Shown here piece by piece: positions 32,080 through 43,328 of a stretch of 64,000 nt of DNA. The first letter of the stretch is position 1, and every line of letters starts with the position of its first letter. The stretch is from Adiantum capillus-veneris. Lineage: Eukaryota > Streptophyta > Polypodiopsida > Polypodiales > Pteridaceae. Both the position numbers and the translations under genes were made by a program. The notes beneath the pieces are model-generated. The model was not told the DNA's origin. It ran no database searches and saw only the letters and a list, made by a program, of their open reading frames with translations. Where the stretch lies: contig CM043953.1 in assembly GCA_014529385.2 (NCBI GenBank), forward strand, positions 83,427,838-83,491,837, given 5' to 3'.

Positions 32080-34771
32080 ATGGCAACGTCATCAACTAAC
32101 ATGGAGGAAAAGATTTCATGCTCGTGCACGCTCTGTAAGTATCAAATCCTGTGCAAGCGTAGGATATGTAATGAGCATGTGCACAAGTATGGAGAGTTGC
32201 TAGAGAAACCGTACAGAATCTACGATACGACTCCTACGGAACGGGCATTGATTTTTGCGACATAGCATCTACATCTGAGAGAGGGAGAGGAAAAGGATTA
32301 TGCGTGAAGGTCAGACCAATATAGAGCCAAGGATGGAAGCAGAAAAGGGCTTACAGACAGAAGATGATGGCATGGAGGAGATGCTGGATGCCTTCTTCCA
32401 GACAAGCAAGGAGAACGCTAACGAAACAGCACCAGAAGCCGTGTGACTGTCCCTATCTCCTGAAGACATGTTGAGGAAGTTGGCACGTCAACCAATCTAT
32501 GAAGGCACCAAAATATCTGTGCTTCGTACTTGTTTGGTGTTTTTGAATCTTCAATAAGTGTACGGGTGGTCAGATGCAAGCGTCACTGCTTTGTTTATGT
32601 ACGTAATTTACAAAAGAGATTTTCCGATTGCAATGGTGACGTGCTTGGAGAGCTTTTTAATTTAATGTGGCTTAAACAGGTTGTTGCGGGAGCAACTTCT
32701 CCCGGTTGGCAATGAAATGCCCCCCTCCAAGCCAGACGCAAAGCAACTATTGACCTCAGTTGGCTTGGACTACAACAAGATTCATGCATGTTCAAATGAT
32801 TGCATTCTTTTTTGCAATGAATTCGTAGATTGTCTGTCGTGTCCTAAGTGCGGAGCAATGCGCTACAAACAAGATGCAATTGGCGAGACAGTGCCAACTA
32901 AAGTGTTGCGGCATTTCCCTATTATTCTTAGGATAAAAAGCATGTTTCGTTGTGGTTCCATTGCAAAGTTGATGCGGTGGCATTCTACGAATATATCCAC
33001 AGACGCAACATTTAGGGTACCCGTTGATTCAAAGGCCTGGAGGCACATTGAAGATACCGAGCCACATTAAAGAGTGAACCACGCAATTTGCGTTTGGGCA
33101 TGGTAATGGATGGAGTTAATCCATTTGGCTTGAGAAGCTCGTCATGGAGCACTTGGCCTGTGTGCCTTATCATGGAGCACTTGGCCTGTGTGCTTTATCA
33201 ATTACAACCTCTCGCCGTGGCTTGCCATCAAGAAGGGTCATTTGATATTAAGCTTGATTGTATCTGGTAAGTTCAAGGCAAAAAACATGGATGTTTATCT
33301 AGCTCCACTAGCTGACGAACTCCAGGAGTTATAGCATGGGATCGACATAGCAGATGCGGTTGAACCAGTAGGACAACAACATGCAAGGATCCATGGAATT
33401 CTTATGTGGAGTATGCATGATTGGCTAGGATACGGAGAAGCTTCTGTTAATGGTTCTTGATTTACAAAATTCTCGCTATTCGCAAGCACTTTGCCTTGAC
33501 ATGATTCATTCTTTAATATATGCAGGGATAACAACTTCGGGATACAATGCATGTCCAATTTGCGGGCAGTCTTTGGATGTGCGCTATTCTGCCTCTCTTC
33601 GAAAGACAATTTATCAAGAGCACCACCGTTATCTTCCAGATGGCTATCACTTGCACAAAGGTCAGCTTGGTCGCGTCGAATGTCGTCCTATGCATGTACA
33701 AGAGTGGTGTTGTCGATGGGAGCAACATAAGGGGCAACCTGTTCTAGGAATGAAACGTTTGTACATTCTCCATACGTTGTCATACTGGGGTGATCTACTA
33801 ATTAACCATTTGCTAGATCCAATGCATATATTCAAGAATGTGGGAGAGCTCCTCTGGAAGACAATGATGGGAATGAAAGACAATCGAGCTTCACGAGATG
33901 ATTTGCAATCAGTTGGAAAGATGTCAGAGCTGTCGCTTTGACCAATGCAGCTTACCCTTGCCAGACTATCTCGCTCCTCTATCTGAATTCCCTACAATGG
34001 CATGGTTCGACAAGACAGTGAGAGCAGCTGTACAGATTGGAGAACCCATATCTCTAGAAGAGGAAGAGCTGGCTATTGGATGTGACTGGAAGTATCATAC
34101 ATACATGGCACTGTGGTCGCATGGAAAGCATTTCAGAACACAACAAATTGACAGTACAAGAAACACGTTTGACAGTGGGGTAACGGTTAGTTTCATGGAA
34201 AAGAGCAGGGCCAGTGCCAGAGACACGAATGAGAGCACTAGCAACCTAGATTACTGTGGTCTGGTGTCAGATATCCTAAAAAGTCAACTTCATGCGGTTT
34301 GAGATGTTTTTGTTGGATGTGAAGTGGTTCAAGGTGATTACTTCTGGTCGCAATGCAACGGTACGCAGAGATGGAAACAAGCTTCTGCAAATAGATTCTA
34401 CAAAGGTTTGGACAGATGCGAGCGACACATTTGCTCTCCCCGAACATTGCGAGCAAGTGGTCTTTGTATCGGACCCTCGAGAGTGACAATGGTGGTTTGT
34501 GGTTCAGGTTGCTCCAAGAAATAAACAATTATTTGAATGGCAAGAGCTCTTGGAGAAAAGTCGGTCAGCCAACATCCATACTACTGTGACATTAGATGAG
34601 ATGGACGAAGATATGACAGAGGAAGCTGACAGATATACGAGGGATGATGTAGACGAGGCCGAATTGACACTTGTAGATAAAGATGCAATGGATGAAGATA
34701 ATCTGCCAGAACGAGTTGGGACAGATAGGGTGAAAGATCTTATCGATGATGCCTCACTCGTCGAGGCTTAG
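32080..34771 (+). pseudogene. TNP2-type CACTA transposase (decayed)
   Basis: The N-terminal segment (32080-32265) has the Cys/His pattern CSCTLCKYQ…NEHVHKYG of the transposase-associated domain. From 32300 the next register gives QPIYEGTKISVLRTCLVFLN and YGWSDASV, then LLPVGNEMPPSKPDAKQLL, KIHACSNDCILF, CPKCGAMRY and LRHFPIILRIKSMF. Later registers give MVMDGVNPFG (33105), KNMDVYLAPLADELQEL, YNACPICGQSL and LLDPMHIFKNVGELLW (33810). DGVNPFG and LDPMHIFKN correspond to conserved acidic blocks of Transposase_21. The C-terminal part (34292-34530), with EMFLLDVKWFK and VFVSDPRE, matches the DUF4216-type domain seen at the end of many plant TNP2 proteins. Many stops and frameshifts, plus a 28-bp tandem duplication at 33143-33198, disable it. 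Confidence 0.85.
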
Positions 34772-34909
34772 ATCTGTAAGTGTTTGTGTGAAGACGTTGA
34801 TTTAAAATTAAGCTTTAAAGTTAATTTAAACAAAGGTGTTATGACGCTTTATTTTACTTTCTTTGTGCAAGACTTTAGTATGGTATACTAGTTTTCAGAT
34901 CCTGCTTCT

Positions 34910-36041
34910 ATGAGTGCAGATGCATGTATGGGCTTCGTCACATGGATGACGCCCAGTCAGATGGCAGAGGATTCTCAGTATTGGGTAGCCAGAGGCACGG
35001 GTACTACGTCTTCGGGCTTCACACCCAAGGATTCGACTCCTATGGAGGAGACACCTATGGGGAGGACGCCTATGGGGGGAGGGACGCTTATGGGGGGGGG
35101 ACGCCTACGGGTATGACGCTTGCGAGGTCTCCCATCATGGCCGCTTCAACACCTAGGGGTGCGGCAGAGACGGGTACGTCCTCATCTCCGCAGCACAGGC
35201 ACACTCGTCGATCTCGACCATCGTCAGGTGGAGGTGGTGGTTTAGGGTCCACAAATGCTTCGACCTCTCCTCGCTCACGATCCCCGTCCTACCTAGGCAC
35301 ACCTCTCGACACACCTCTTGGCACACCTCGGACACCTTGGGAGGCACACGATCCTAGTGTCTCCAAGCTCTATACTGTACGGGTAGATAGTTTTGTTGAC
35401 ATGGATAGAGTCGGGACTGAGATGAGACAGCGGATTTACCAGCTCGCGAAGCTGCAGTTTTCGACCAGCATTCTGACGCCTTGGCCTGACCAAGATGAGG
35501 ACAAAGTCAGTTATATAGTGGAGATGATCATGAGAGATTATCAGTCTGCTCCGAGTTCAAAGGCTGTTCCGAGGAGGTGGATCAAGGGTGTTGCATGGGA
35601 CACCGTGAAACATCGACGAGATGCAACTCGGCAGGCTTTCAGGACCTGCTTGCCGAAGCCTTCGGACATCATACACAAGACGTGGCAGCAGATCAGAGAG
35701 GATGAGCGGACAGTGGACACGCGGTTCAGACAGTAGCGTTAGGCCACGCAGATACAACATATGACCAGGGGGACATCTCATCTTGGCAGCGGAAGCTTCG
35801 ACACCTTTCGTTATGAGTTTGTGAGTTTCTAATCCAATCCTAGCTATGACGTTTTTTAAAACGTGATGATTCATGTATTCTTATTACTTTGATTTTTGTA
35901 TAAATGCAGAATCTTGCGATGTGTCGAGCCTCGACACGCCAGGAGGAGATAGATGGATATCGCATAGGTATCTATGAAGTATTGAATGATCTTGATGCTT
36001 CAGGAGAGCTTGTAGATTGGGAGGCTTTAGAGTTTCGCTGA
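34910..36041 (+). pseudogene. Second CACTA gene (TNP1/TNPA-position protein), two exons
   Basis: It starts at ATG 34910 (MSADACMGFVTWMTPSQMAE). A repeated TPMEETPMGRTPMGG segment leads to a G-run at about 35093-35101, where the register shifts by one into the 34924 frame, which stays open to 35736. That part is rich in Ser, Gly and Thr-Pro, then contains a conserved-looking block (residues around KLYTVRVDSFVDMDR, PRRWIKGVAWDTVKHRRDA). Two stops follow (35734 and 35740); coding then appears to continue to 35820, where a GT (35821) to AG (35909) intron joins to a last exon ending TGA at 36041. The position after TNP2 suggests a DNA-binding accessory protein, but I recognise no domain. Confidence 0.5.
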
Positions 36042-36221
36042 TCGCTTGAGGTGAGACGTTAATATGTGTGAGTTGATTTAATTAAATAAGTATATGTAAA
36101 GTAATATCAATACTAATTTTGTGACTTGTCTTATGTGTAGGTTGTGACGCCTAGTGATCAGTGGATTTCATATATATACTTTGTGAGACACAGACACGCT
36201 TCTGTGTCTCTTTTTTGTATA

Positions 36222-36530
36222 GACATATATGGTTATAGTTATTGTTCAGACAGTTTTGTTTTCTTTATGGTTATGGTTATTATCATTGTCATTGTATAGA
36301 CATGGTTATTTCTCCTATTCTTGTATAGATATGGTTATGGTTCTTGTTTTGTTTATGGTTATGTTTAACTTTCTGGTTATGCTTATGGTTATTGTTTTGT
36401 TTATGTTTATGGTTATGGTTATCTGCATTATGGTTTTGCTAAAAGTGGTTATGGTTTTAATTTGGTTATGGTTTTGCATAAATTAAGTTCGTTATGGTTT
36501 TAAGTTGGTACGGTTATGGTTTTGCACAAA
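36222..36530. repeat. Degenerate (GGTTAT)n-type repeat
   Basis: TATGGTTATGGTTATTGTT and close variants recur for about 300 bp with a loose 6-bp rhythm. Gly and Lys codons are absent and the one long frame is all Val/Met/Leu/Phe, which marks it as low-complexity sequence. Confidence 0.75.
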
Positions 36531-36699
36531 GTTCATTTCATTTCTTTCATTGGCCTTACATCTCATGTGAGATCCTACATGGATAGCATGTAGGAGGCGT
36601 ATACATGATATGGTTTTTTTTGAAAAGTTTATGTAAAAACGAAGAGAACTCTTTCGAAATTTCTGCAGGAGTACGATTCATTTTCGTGCTGCTCGCTTT

Positions 36700-36822
36700 C
36701 TTGGGCAGAGGACATGTAGTCTGGCTGTGGCTGTGTCCATCTTTTCATTGGGCAGAGGACAGACAGCGGGCAGAAGACTGACAGTCTGGCTGTGGCTGTG
36801 TCCATCTTTTCACTAGGCATAG
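36700..36822. repeat. Direct duplication of about 60 bp
   Basis: GGGCAGAGGACA…GTCTGGCTGTGGCTGTGTCC followed by ATCTTTTCA occurs twice in tandem, with an extra GGGCAGAAGACTGACA inside the second copy. Confidence 0.75.
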
Positions 36823-36884
36823 GCCAGGTTGTCTATCCTCTGTCCAAGAATTTTTTTTTCTGTTATGGTCGTCGCTATATGCGT

Positions 36885-38922
36885 TGGTGCAGTCAAAGTG
36901 TGTCGACTCTAGAAGATGGCATGCGCATGTGTATATAGGCAAGCAGAAGCATGGCAAAGAACTAGAGCAGCTAGGAAGTTCATGGAATGACACGTAGCAG
37001 CGAAAGTGTATGCATGATGCGGTTTATAGGCCAAGGAATGGCTACATAATGAGCTAATTGGGATAGCAGGTGAAGGAGATGCAAAGTGCAGCCTTTGGGT
37101 CCAGAAATGAAGAGCTTGAAGTACTGAAGGAGCAGGTCCAGAGGGCTCATCAAACCGAGCTACAGAGCTCAAGTTATTGAAGGTTAAAGTTTTGGTGGTT
37201 TGTAAGTTCTTGTCGGACAGGGCAGCTAGGTACAGGTGGTCCAAGTGGAACTTAAGGTACAGGTGTGTAGAGCTCGATTTATGGAGCCTACCCGTCTTTT
37301 CGGATTGTGGATCGCAGCCACGATTTGCAAGATATGGTCATTTGAATTTTTTTCGGGGGCCGGGTCTGAGTCCACTTGACCGCATTGGAGTACGCGTCAT
37401 TTGGAATCTTTTGAGCCTCGACGAGGTTCTAGAGTAGAGTGTACACCATATGGAGCTAGCAAAAAGTGACTGCACGCTAAACGGAGTCCGGAGCGAGAAG
37501 ATATAGCTGTCGAAAAACTGGGAGCTTTTGGCTGGCTTGGATTGTAGATGTTTTTTTCCATTTTTGAGAGCCCTGGTTCGAAGATGCCGAGAAGTCAAAA
37601 GTGCAGGTAAAGAGAAGGTGATTGTAGCCGGGAAGATGGAGATTCATCCAAGCTTTGCGGCTTGGCAACAGGAGGTGGAAGCAAAGAATGGGGTCCAGGC
37701 AACAGCAGGCCAAAAAACATTTTGGTTGAAAAAATAGTAAAGGGATTTTTTGAAACTCAAAAGCCTTGGGGCTCTGTGGTGATGCCACGTGGCATAGGGT
37801 ATAACCCACATGCGCAGCGAAAAGCCCGGAGGCCGCACTATATAAGCTAAGCCGTGGCACTCTCCATAGTATCCAAGAGAGGGTGAGGGGAGCTCCCCTT
37901 AGGCGCAGCTATGGCGTCCGCGCCTTGGGCGTTGCTGTGGCGATGATGCGGTGGTTTTGGTGGCAAGCCGACGGGGCCGGGCGGCGCATGGCGTACGCGG
38001 CGGTGAACCAGATGATGACGTGGCGAACGATAAGGCGTGGTGCCCGCGCCCGTAAGCTTTTTGAGGGGAAGCCCCCCCCCCCAATAGCGACGTCGCTATT
38101 GCCTTGGAGGGGAGGGGTCCCGCAGCTGAGCTAATGGAGCATGGAAGAGAGAGAAGTTCCAAAGGGCCTGTCCCACTGCCAAGAGATGCCGACAAGCAAA
38201 TGAAGTGCCAGGAGAAGGGAGTCTGGGCGGCCGGCCAAAATCAAAGGGCCAAGGGGCCAACGTATCTAGCATGCAAAGGTTTCCAAGAATAATTAAGCCA
38301 AGTGTTGGCAATGCATAGAACTTCTAAATGGAACTCCAAAAGGAGTGCACGACATGGAATGACACCACATTTTTTCTTTTTTGAGATTTCTAAACACACC
38401 CCTATAAAAGGGTGATTATGTTCATTTGTAAGGGCTTTTTTTTTGGCCAAGGGGTCTTTGGACCAAGGAGGGTTTTTTTGTCAGGGCTTTTGGAGCTCTT
38501 GTTTTGGGTTGCCAAGGTTCATGCCGGCAGGGTGTTGGATGTACATGCTATTGCCTATGCTAGTAGACGATTCCCTTCTGTTTCAGGCGTCATTCCCCCT
38601 TCCCCCTTCTCTTCTCTTCTTGTGTGCGTGTATTTTCGGGTGTGTGTCGGCGTGTGTGCTCCCCTTAGGTTGGTCGTGCAAAGGGAGATATAGAGAGGTT
38701 GTGTGAGTGTGGAAGGCTGTGAATTGAGCGGAGCGGAGTGAGTGAGTCTGTCTGGTGCATTACAAGGCGCATGTGCGTATGATTGTGTGAAAGCAATGGT
38801 TTGCTTGCGGGTAGTGTTGAGTTTTGAAGGTGAACTCTAGTGGATTGGGGCGCTGTGTATACCCTGGGCTATAGTGAGGCATTGTGTTGTGTGCTGGGTG
38901 TGTTCCTCTTTCCCCCTCTCCA
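36885..38922 (+). repeat. 5' LTR of the gag-only element (2,038 bp)
   Basis: Starts TGGTGCAGTCAAAGTGTG and ends CCCTCTCCA. TATA box TATATAAG at 37839-37846. It contains a run of 11 C followed by the 20-bp palindrome at 38082-38101. Short frames inside (for example 37883-38134) are repeated in the other LTR but have no known homology that I can see. Confidence 0.85.
38082..38101. repeat. Perfect 20-bp palindrome next to poly-C
   Basis: CAATAGCGACGTCGCTATTG is its own reverse complement. The same palindrome is in the 3' LTR at 42330-42349. The adjoining C-run is 11 bases here and 20 there. Confidence 0.9.
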
Positions 38923-38927
38923 TCTTC

Positions 38928-38945
38928 TGGTGCCTCCACGGAGGA
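38928..38945 (+). promoter_or_regulatory. Candidate primer-binding site of the gag-only element
   Basis: TGGTGCCTCCACGGAGG begins five bases after the LTR end. The TGG start and position suit a primer site, but I cannot match it to a specific tRNA by eye. Confidence 0.45.
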
Positions 38946-39049
38946 GCTGTCTGATGCTCCAATTTGCGGTTGAAAGTGGTGTTTTTTTGCCAACAAAGCG
39001 GTTGGCGAAGGGTCGAGATGTTTGATGGTTGAGGTTGAAGCTGACAGAG

Positions 39050-40513
39050 ATGGTGGAGCCAGGTTTTGGCCCCATATTTACGGGCGTCGAAGATCCCGAG
39101 GATTGGTTAGCATATTTCGAATTATGGTTGTTGTCGATGCGTATGTCGACGGATGCAAAATGGTTACGGACGGTGCCGTTGTTAATGCGAGGACGAGCCA
39201 AGGTGTGGTTCGATGGCCTAGAGAGAAGTGATAGAGAATCATGGCAAAAGTTGCAGAGTCAGTTTTTGGAGCGGTTTTGAGAGGCGATTACAGCGGAAAA
39301 GGCTGGTGCAAAGCTGAAGGCGGTACACCAGGATGTAAGTAAAGATTTCTCAGTTTTCATTGAGCAGTTTGAAGCTTGTTGGAAGCACTTAGAGATTGCT
39401 ACTGGGATCAAAAGGAATCAATCTTTGAAGCTGTCAAAGCTGTTAGAGTGCTTGCATCCGAGGATTAGAGAAAAGGTCGAAGATGGCGCCGACACCTATG
39501 AAAACATGGTCTATCTGGCAAAGATGAAGAGCAGAAAGGTGAAGCTGAAGTTGGAGTTGGGAATGCTAAAGCCAACAGATTATATACCTGTTGCGGAGGT
39601 AGCGAAGTGCTCTTGGGTCCAACCAAAGGTGATTCCAGTTGTGCAAAAGGCAAGGCCTGTGGAGGTAAGACCTACTATTGGTTATGTTCCTTGGAGGTTT
39701 CCGGTTTGTGATGTGCCTGTACCGAGGGTGAAAGAGCTTGTCAACGAGGAGAAGCTCCACGTCGAGGTGAACCAAGATGCAAAAGAGGTAGCAAATGTGG
39801 AGGTTCCAATACAGAGTGAAGAGGTAAAGCATGGTCTTGTTGAAAGTTTGCATGAAAAGGTAGCAGAATGTGATCAAGATGCAGATACCGAGGGTTCAGA
39901 AGCTGGTGAAGAAAGTTTGCAAAGTGGTGAAGATGGTCAAGTTTTTGTGGAGCAGCAAGTGGATGCAGATGCGGATACGGAGTCGGTATATGATGCCGAT
40001 GCCGATGATGATACACGCTCGATTTGCTGGGAGACAAGCGAGGAGGATAGAGTGGATGAGTCCACATCCTATGACGAAGAGACGGAATCTAATGAATCCA
40101 AATTGGTAAAGGTAAAGCTGCCCTCTTATATGTTTGATGAGATGGTAGTAGTCCATGTGCAAGAAGAGCAGGGAACAGAGCAGGCCGAGATGTTTGATGA
40201 AAGCCAAAAGGTGCGGTCTAGACCTACAGATGATGAAATGCAGGTGAAGGTGGTATTTGGTGCCATGCTAATGGTTGTGCTGATGAAAGTAGCGGTGGAA
40301 TGTGCCATGGTGGTGCAGCAGATGCACCATTTTGCCAAGAGAGATAAAGCGGCCATGTCTATGGAAGAACTGGAGATGGATGCGGTAGAGAACGAGTTTC
40401 TCTTTTCCTTAGAGGAGCATAATGCAGTTGTAGTAGAGGTGATTGAAGAGCAGGAGACTGAAGCTGGACAGAAGAAAGTGCTGAGCGACCTTGAAGGGAC
40501 AATCGATAATTAA
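39050..40513 (+). pseudogene. gag-like protein of the LARD-like element
   Basis: The first in-frame ATG (39050) gives MVEPGFGPIFTGVEDPEDW, then AKVWFDGLERSDRESW and LQSQFLERF, a Retrotrans_gag-like capsid pattern (GRAKVWFDGL, ERF). A TGA at 39278-39280 follows LERF; the same register then stays open to a TAA at 40513. The second half (from about 39700) is very acidic, with runs of Asp/Glu and Val, no zinc knuckle, and a hydrophobic helix near 40240-40320 (KVVFGAMLMVVLMKVAVECA). Apart from the single stop it is intact over about 490 codons, so it is the youngest-looking coding region in this part. Confidence 0.65.
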
Positions 40514-41123
40514 GGGCTTGATGACAGTGTAAGTGAGTTCGAAGAGGAGGTGCAAGAGAGCATGAAGCCAGTGCAAGAGCTGTGTTCTATGACATATGGA
40601 GGAGATTCCCACAATGTGTCCAAGCTTTCAAAAGAGGTATGCAACCCATGGTTGAAAGGTATGCTTGTAAGTGCAACTGCGCAGTATGTTATCCATCAGG
40701 TACGGAGTTCCTTTGAGAGGAGCTCTACTTTACATGGCTGGGAGGGAGGGTCAGAAGTGTTGGTTGATACAGATGATGTGGTTGCAGAGCCATATAGGCT
40801 GATGAGGCAAGATGTTGTTTGAAGAGGTGCTAAAGTGCTATGGGCCTTTTGTGTGTATGGATGGCTACGTGCTTGGGTAGGTCACTATTGGAGATTGTTG
40901 CAGATGGATGAAAGTGAACAGAGCCAGGTGTTTGATCCAGGTGGAAGCTATGTGATGCAGGGGGTGGGGCAATCCACTTGAAGGTTTAGGTGATAGAGTG
41001 CAATAAAACATTGTATATACGGTTTCAGTTTTCTCATAATGTGTGCCAGGTTTTTGCAGTTTATAGTGAAATAAAGCTTTTATGTGGTTGAGCATAAATG
41101 CTCAACAGGGAGGTGGGCAATGA
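40514..41123 (+). other. 3' internal region and polypurine tract of the gag-only element
   Basis: No convincing gene. A short open frame at 40550-40822 may be a decayed extension. The final bases AACAGGGAGGTGGGCAATGA (41104-41123) are purine-rich and abut the 3' LTR. Confidence 0.55.
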
Positions 41124-43171
41124 TGGTGCATCCAAAGTGTGCCGACTCTAGAAGATGGCATGGGCAGGTGTATATAGGCAAGCAGAAACATGGCGAAGGA
41201 CTAGAGCAGCTAGGAAGTTCATGGAATGACAGGTAGCAACGGAAGTGTATGCATGATGCGGTTTATAGGCAAAGGAAAGGCTACATAATGGGCTAATTGG
41301 GGTAGCAGGTGAAGGAGATGCAAAGTGCAGCGTTTGGGTCTAGAAATGAAGAGCTTGAAGTACTGAAGGAGCAGGTCCAGACGGCTCATCAAACCGAGCT
41401 ACGGAGCTCAAGTTATTGAAGGTTAAAGTTTTGGTGGTTTGTAGGTTCTTGCCGGACAGGGCAGCTGAGCACAGGTGGTCCAAGTGGAACTTAAGGTACA
41501 AGTGTGTAGAGCTCAATTTATGGAGCCTACCCGTCTTTTCAGATTGTGGATCGCGGCCACGGTTTGCAAGATATGGTCATTTGAATTTTTTTCGGGGGTC
41601 GGGTTTGAGCCCACTTGGCCGCATTGGAGTACGTGCCATCTGGAATCTTTTGAGCCTCGACGAGGTTCTAGAGTAGAGTGTACACCATATGGAGGTAGCA
41701 AAAAGTGACTGCACGCCAAACGGAGTCCGGAGCGAGAAGATATAGCCGTCGGAAAACTGGGAGCTTTTGGCCGGCTTGGATTGCAGATGTTTTTTTCCAT
41801 TTTTGAGAGCCCTGGTTCGAAGATGCCGAGAAGTCAAAAGTGCAGGTAAAGAGAAGGTGATTGTAGCCGGGAAGATGGAGATTCACCCAGGCTTTGCAGC
41901 TTAGCAACAGGAGGTGGGAGCAAAGAATGGGGTCCAGGCAAGAGCAGGCCAAAAAAAATTTTGGTTGAAAAAATAGTAAAGGGATTTTTTGAAACTCAAA
42001 AGCCTTGGGGCTCTGTGGTGATGCCACGTGGCATAGGGTATAACTTACATGCGCAGGGAAAAGCCCGGAGACCGCACTATATAAGCTAGGCCGTGGCACT
42101 CTCCATAGTATCCAAGAGAAGGTGAGGGGAGCTCCCCTTAGGCGCAGCTATGGCGTCCGCGCCTTGGGCGCTGTTGTGGCGGTGATGCGGTGGTTTTGGT
42201 GGCAAGCCGACGGGGCCGGGCGGCGCATGGCGTACGCGGCGGTGAACCAGATGATGACGTGGCGAACGGTAAGGCGTGGTGCCCGCGCCCGTAAGCTTTT
42301 TGAGGGGAAGCCCCCCCCCCCCCCCCCCCCAATAGCGACGTCGCTATTGCCTTGGAGGGGAGGGGCCCCGCAGCTGAGCTAATGGAGCATGGAAGAGAGA
42401 GAAGTTCCAAAGGGCCTGTCCCACTGCCAAGAGATGCCGACAAGCAAATGAAGTGCCAGGAGAAGGGAGTCTGTGCGGCCGGCCAAAATCAAAGGGCCAA
42501 GGGGCCAACGTATCTAGCATGCAAAGGTTTCCAAGAATAATTAAGCCAAGTGTTGGCAATGTATAGAACTTATAAATGGAACTCCAAAAGGAGTGCAGGA
42601 CATGGAATAACACCACATTTTTTCTTTTTTGAGATTTCTAGGCACACCCCTATAAAAGGGTGATTATGTTCATTTGTAAGGTCTTTTTTTTGGCCAAGGG
42701 GTCTTTGGACCAAGGAGGGTTTTTTTGTCAAGGCTTTTGGAGCTCTTGTTTTGGGTTGCCGAGGTTCATGCCGGCAGGGTGTTGGATGTACATGCTATTG
42801 CCTATGCTAGTAGACAATTCCCTTCTGTTTCAAGCGTCATTCCCCCTTCCCCCTTCTCTTCTCTACTTGTGTGCGTGTGTTTTCGGGTGTGTGTGTCGGC
42901 GTGTGTGCCTCCCTTAGGTTGGTCGTGCAAAGGGAGATAGAGAGAGGTTGTGTGAGTGTGAAAGGCTGTGAATTGAGCAGAGCGGAGTGAGTGAGTCTGT
43001 CTGGTGCATTGCAAGGCGTATGTGTGTATGATTGTGTGAAAGCAATGGTTTGCTTGCGGGTAGTGTTGAGTTTTGAAGGTGAACTCTAGTGGATTGGGGC
43101 GTTGTGTATACCCTGGGCTATAGTGAGGCATTGTGTTGTGTGCTGGGTGTGTTTCCCGTTTCCCCTCTCCA
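41124..43171 (+). repeat. 3' LTR of the gag-only element (2,048 bp)
   Basis: Starts TGGTGCATCCAAAGTGTG and ends CCCTCTCCA. TATA box at 42078-42085; poly-C of 20 followed by the 20-bp palindrome at 42330-42349. Followed by GCGT. Confidence 0.85.
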
Positions 43172-43204
43172 GCGTCGCTAAGACAGTCAAAATATGCATC
43201 GATA

Positions 43205-43328
43205 ATATTACCTTTCAAGGCGTATATCGACGCATATAGCGACGTTTTTGTAGCGACGCGTATATCGACGGTTTTTTCGATGAGATGCGTCGAAACCTGC
43301 GTCGAAGGTCTTCTTTTTTGTTGTAGTG
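43205..43328. repeat. Right subterminal and terminal repeats of the CACTA element
   Basis: TATATCGACG occurs at 43223-43232 and 43261-43270, with related ATATAGCGACG and GTAGCGACG words between. The end TGTTGTAGTG is followed by TAC, the right target duplication. Confidence 0.8.

Larger units (their letters stand above)
36885..43171 (+). mobile_element. Gag-only LTR retrotransposon (LARD-like) nested in the CACTA element
   Basis: Two LTRs of about 2.04 kb (36885-38922 and 41124-43171) flank a 2.2-kb internal region with a single gag-like frame. The flanks share GCGT (36881-36884 and 43172-43175), which fits a target duplication of 4-5 bp. The LTRs are very similar by eye, with a different poly-C length. 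No protease, RT or integrase is present, so it depended on another element. Confidence 0.85.
30865..43328 (+). mobile_element. CACTA (En/Spm-type) DNA transposon carrying a nested LTR element
   Basis: Ends are GACTACAACA on the left and TGTTGTAGTG on the right, giving 9 of 10 matching terminal bases of the CACTA type. The target duplication is the 3-bp TAC (30862-30864 and 43329-43331), the size expected for this superfamily. Subterminal regions on both sides carry repeated TATATCGACG words in both orientations. It holds a TNP2-type transposase pseudogene and a second gene, both on the plus strand. Without the nested 6.3-kb LTR element it would be about 6.2 kb. It is inserted in LTR 3 of the array. 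Confidence 0.92.

Noticed and set aside
37883-38134. Small Ala/Arg-rich proteins encoded in the 2-kb LTRs (also 42122-42382)
   Set aside because: They are repeated because the LTR is repeated, both ends run into poly-C or noncoding LTR, and no recognisable motif is present.
39741-40207. Minus-strand His/Leu-rich frames opposite the gag-only element's protein
   Set aside because: They are shadows of the Asp/Glu/Val-rich coding strand with no start context or family resemblance.
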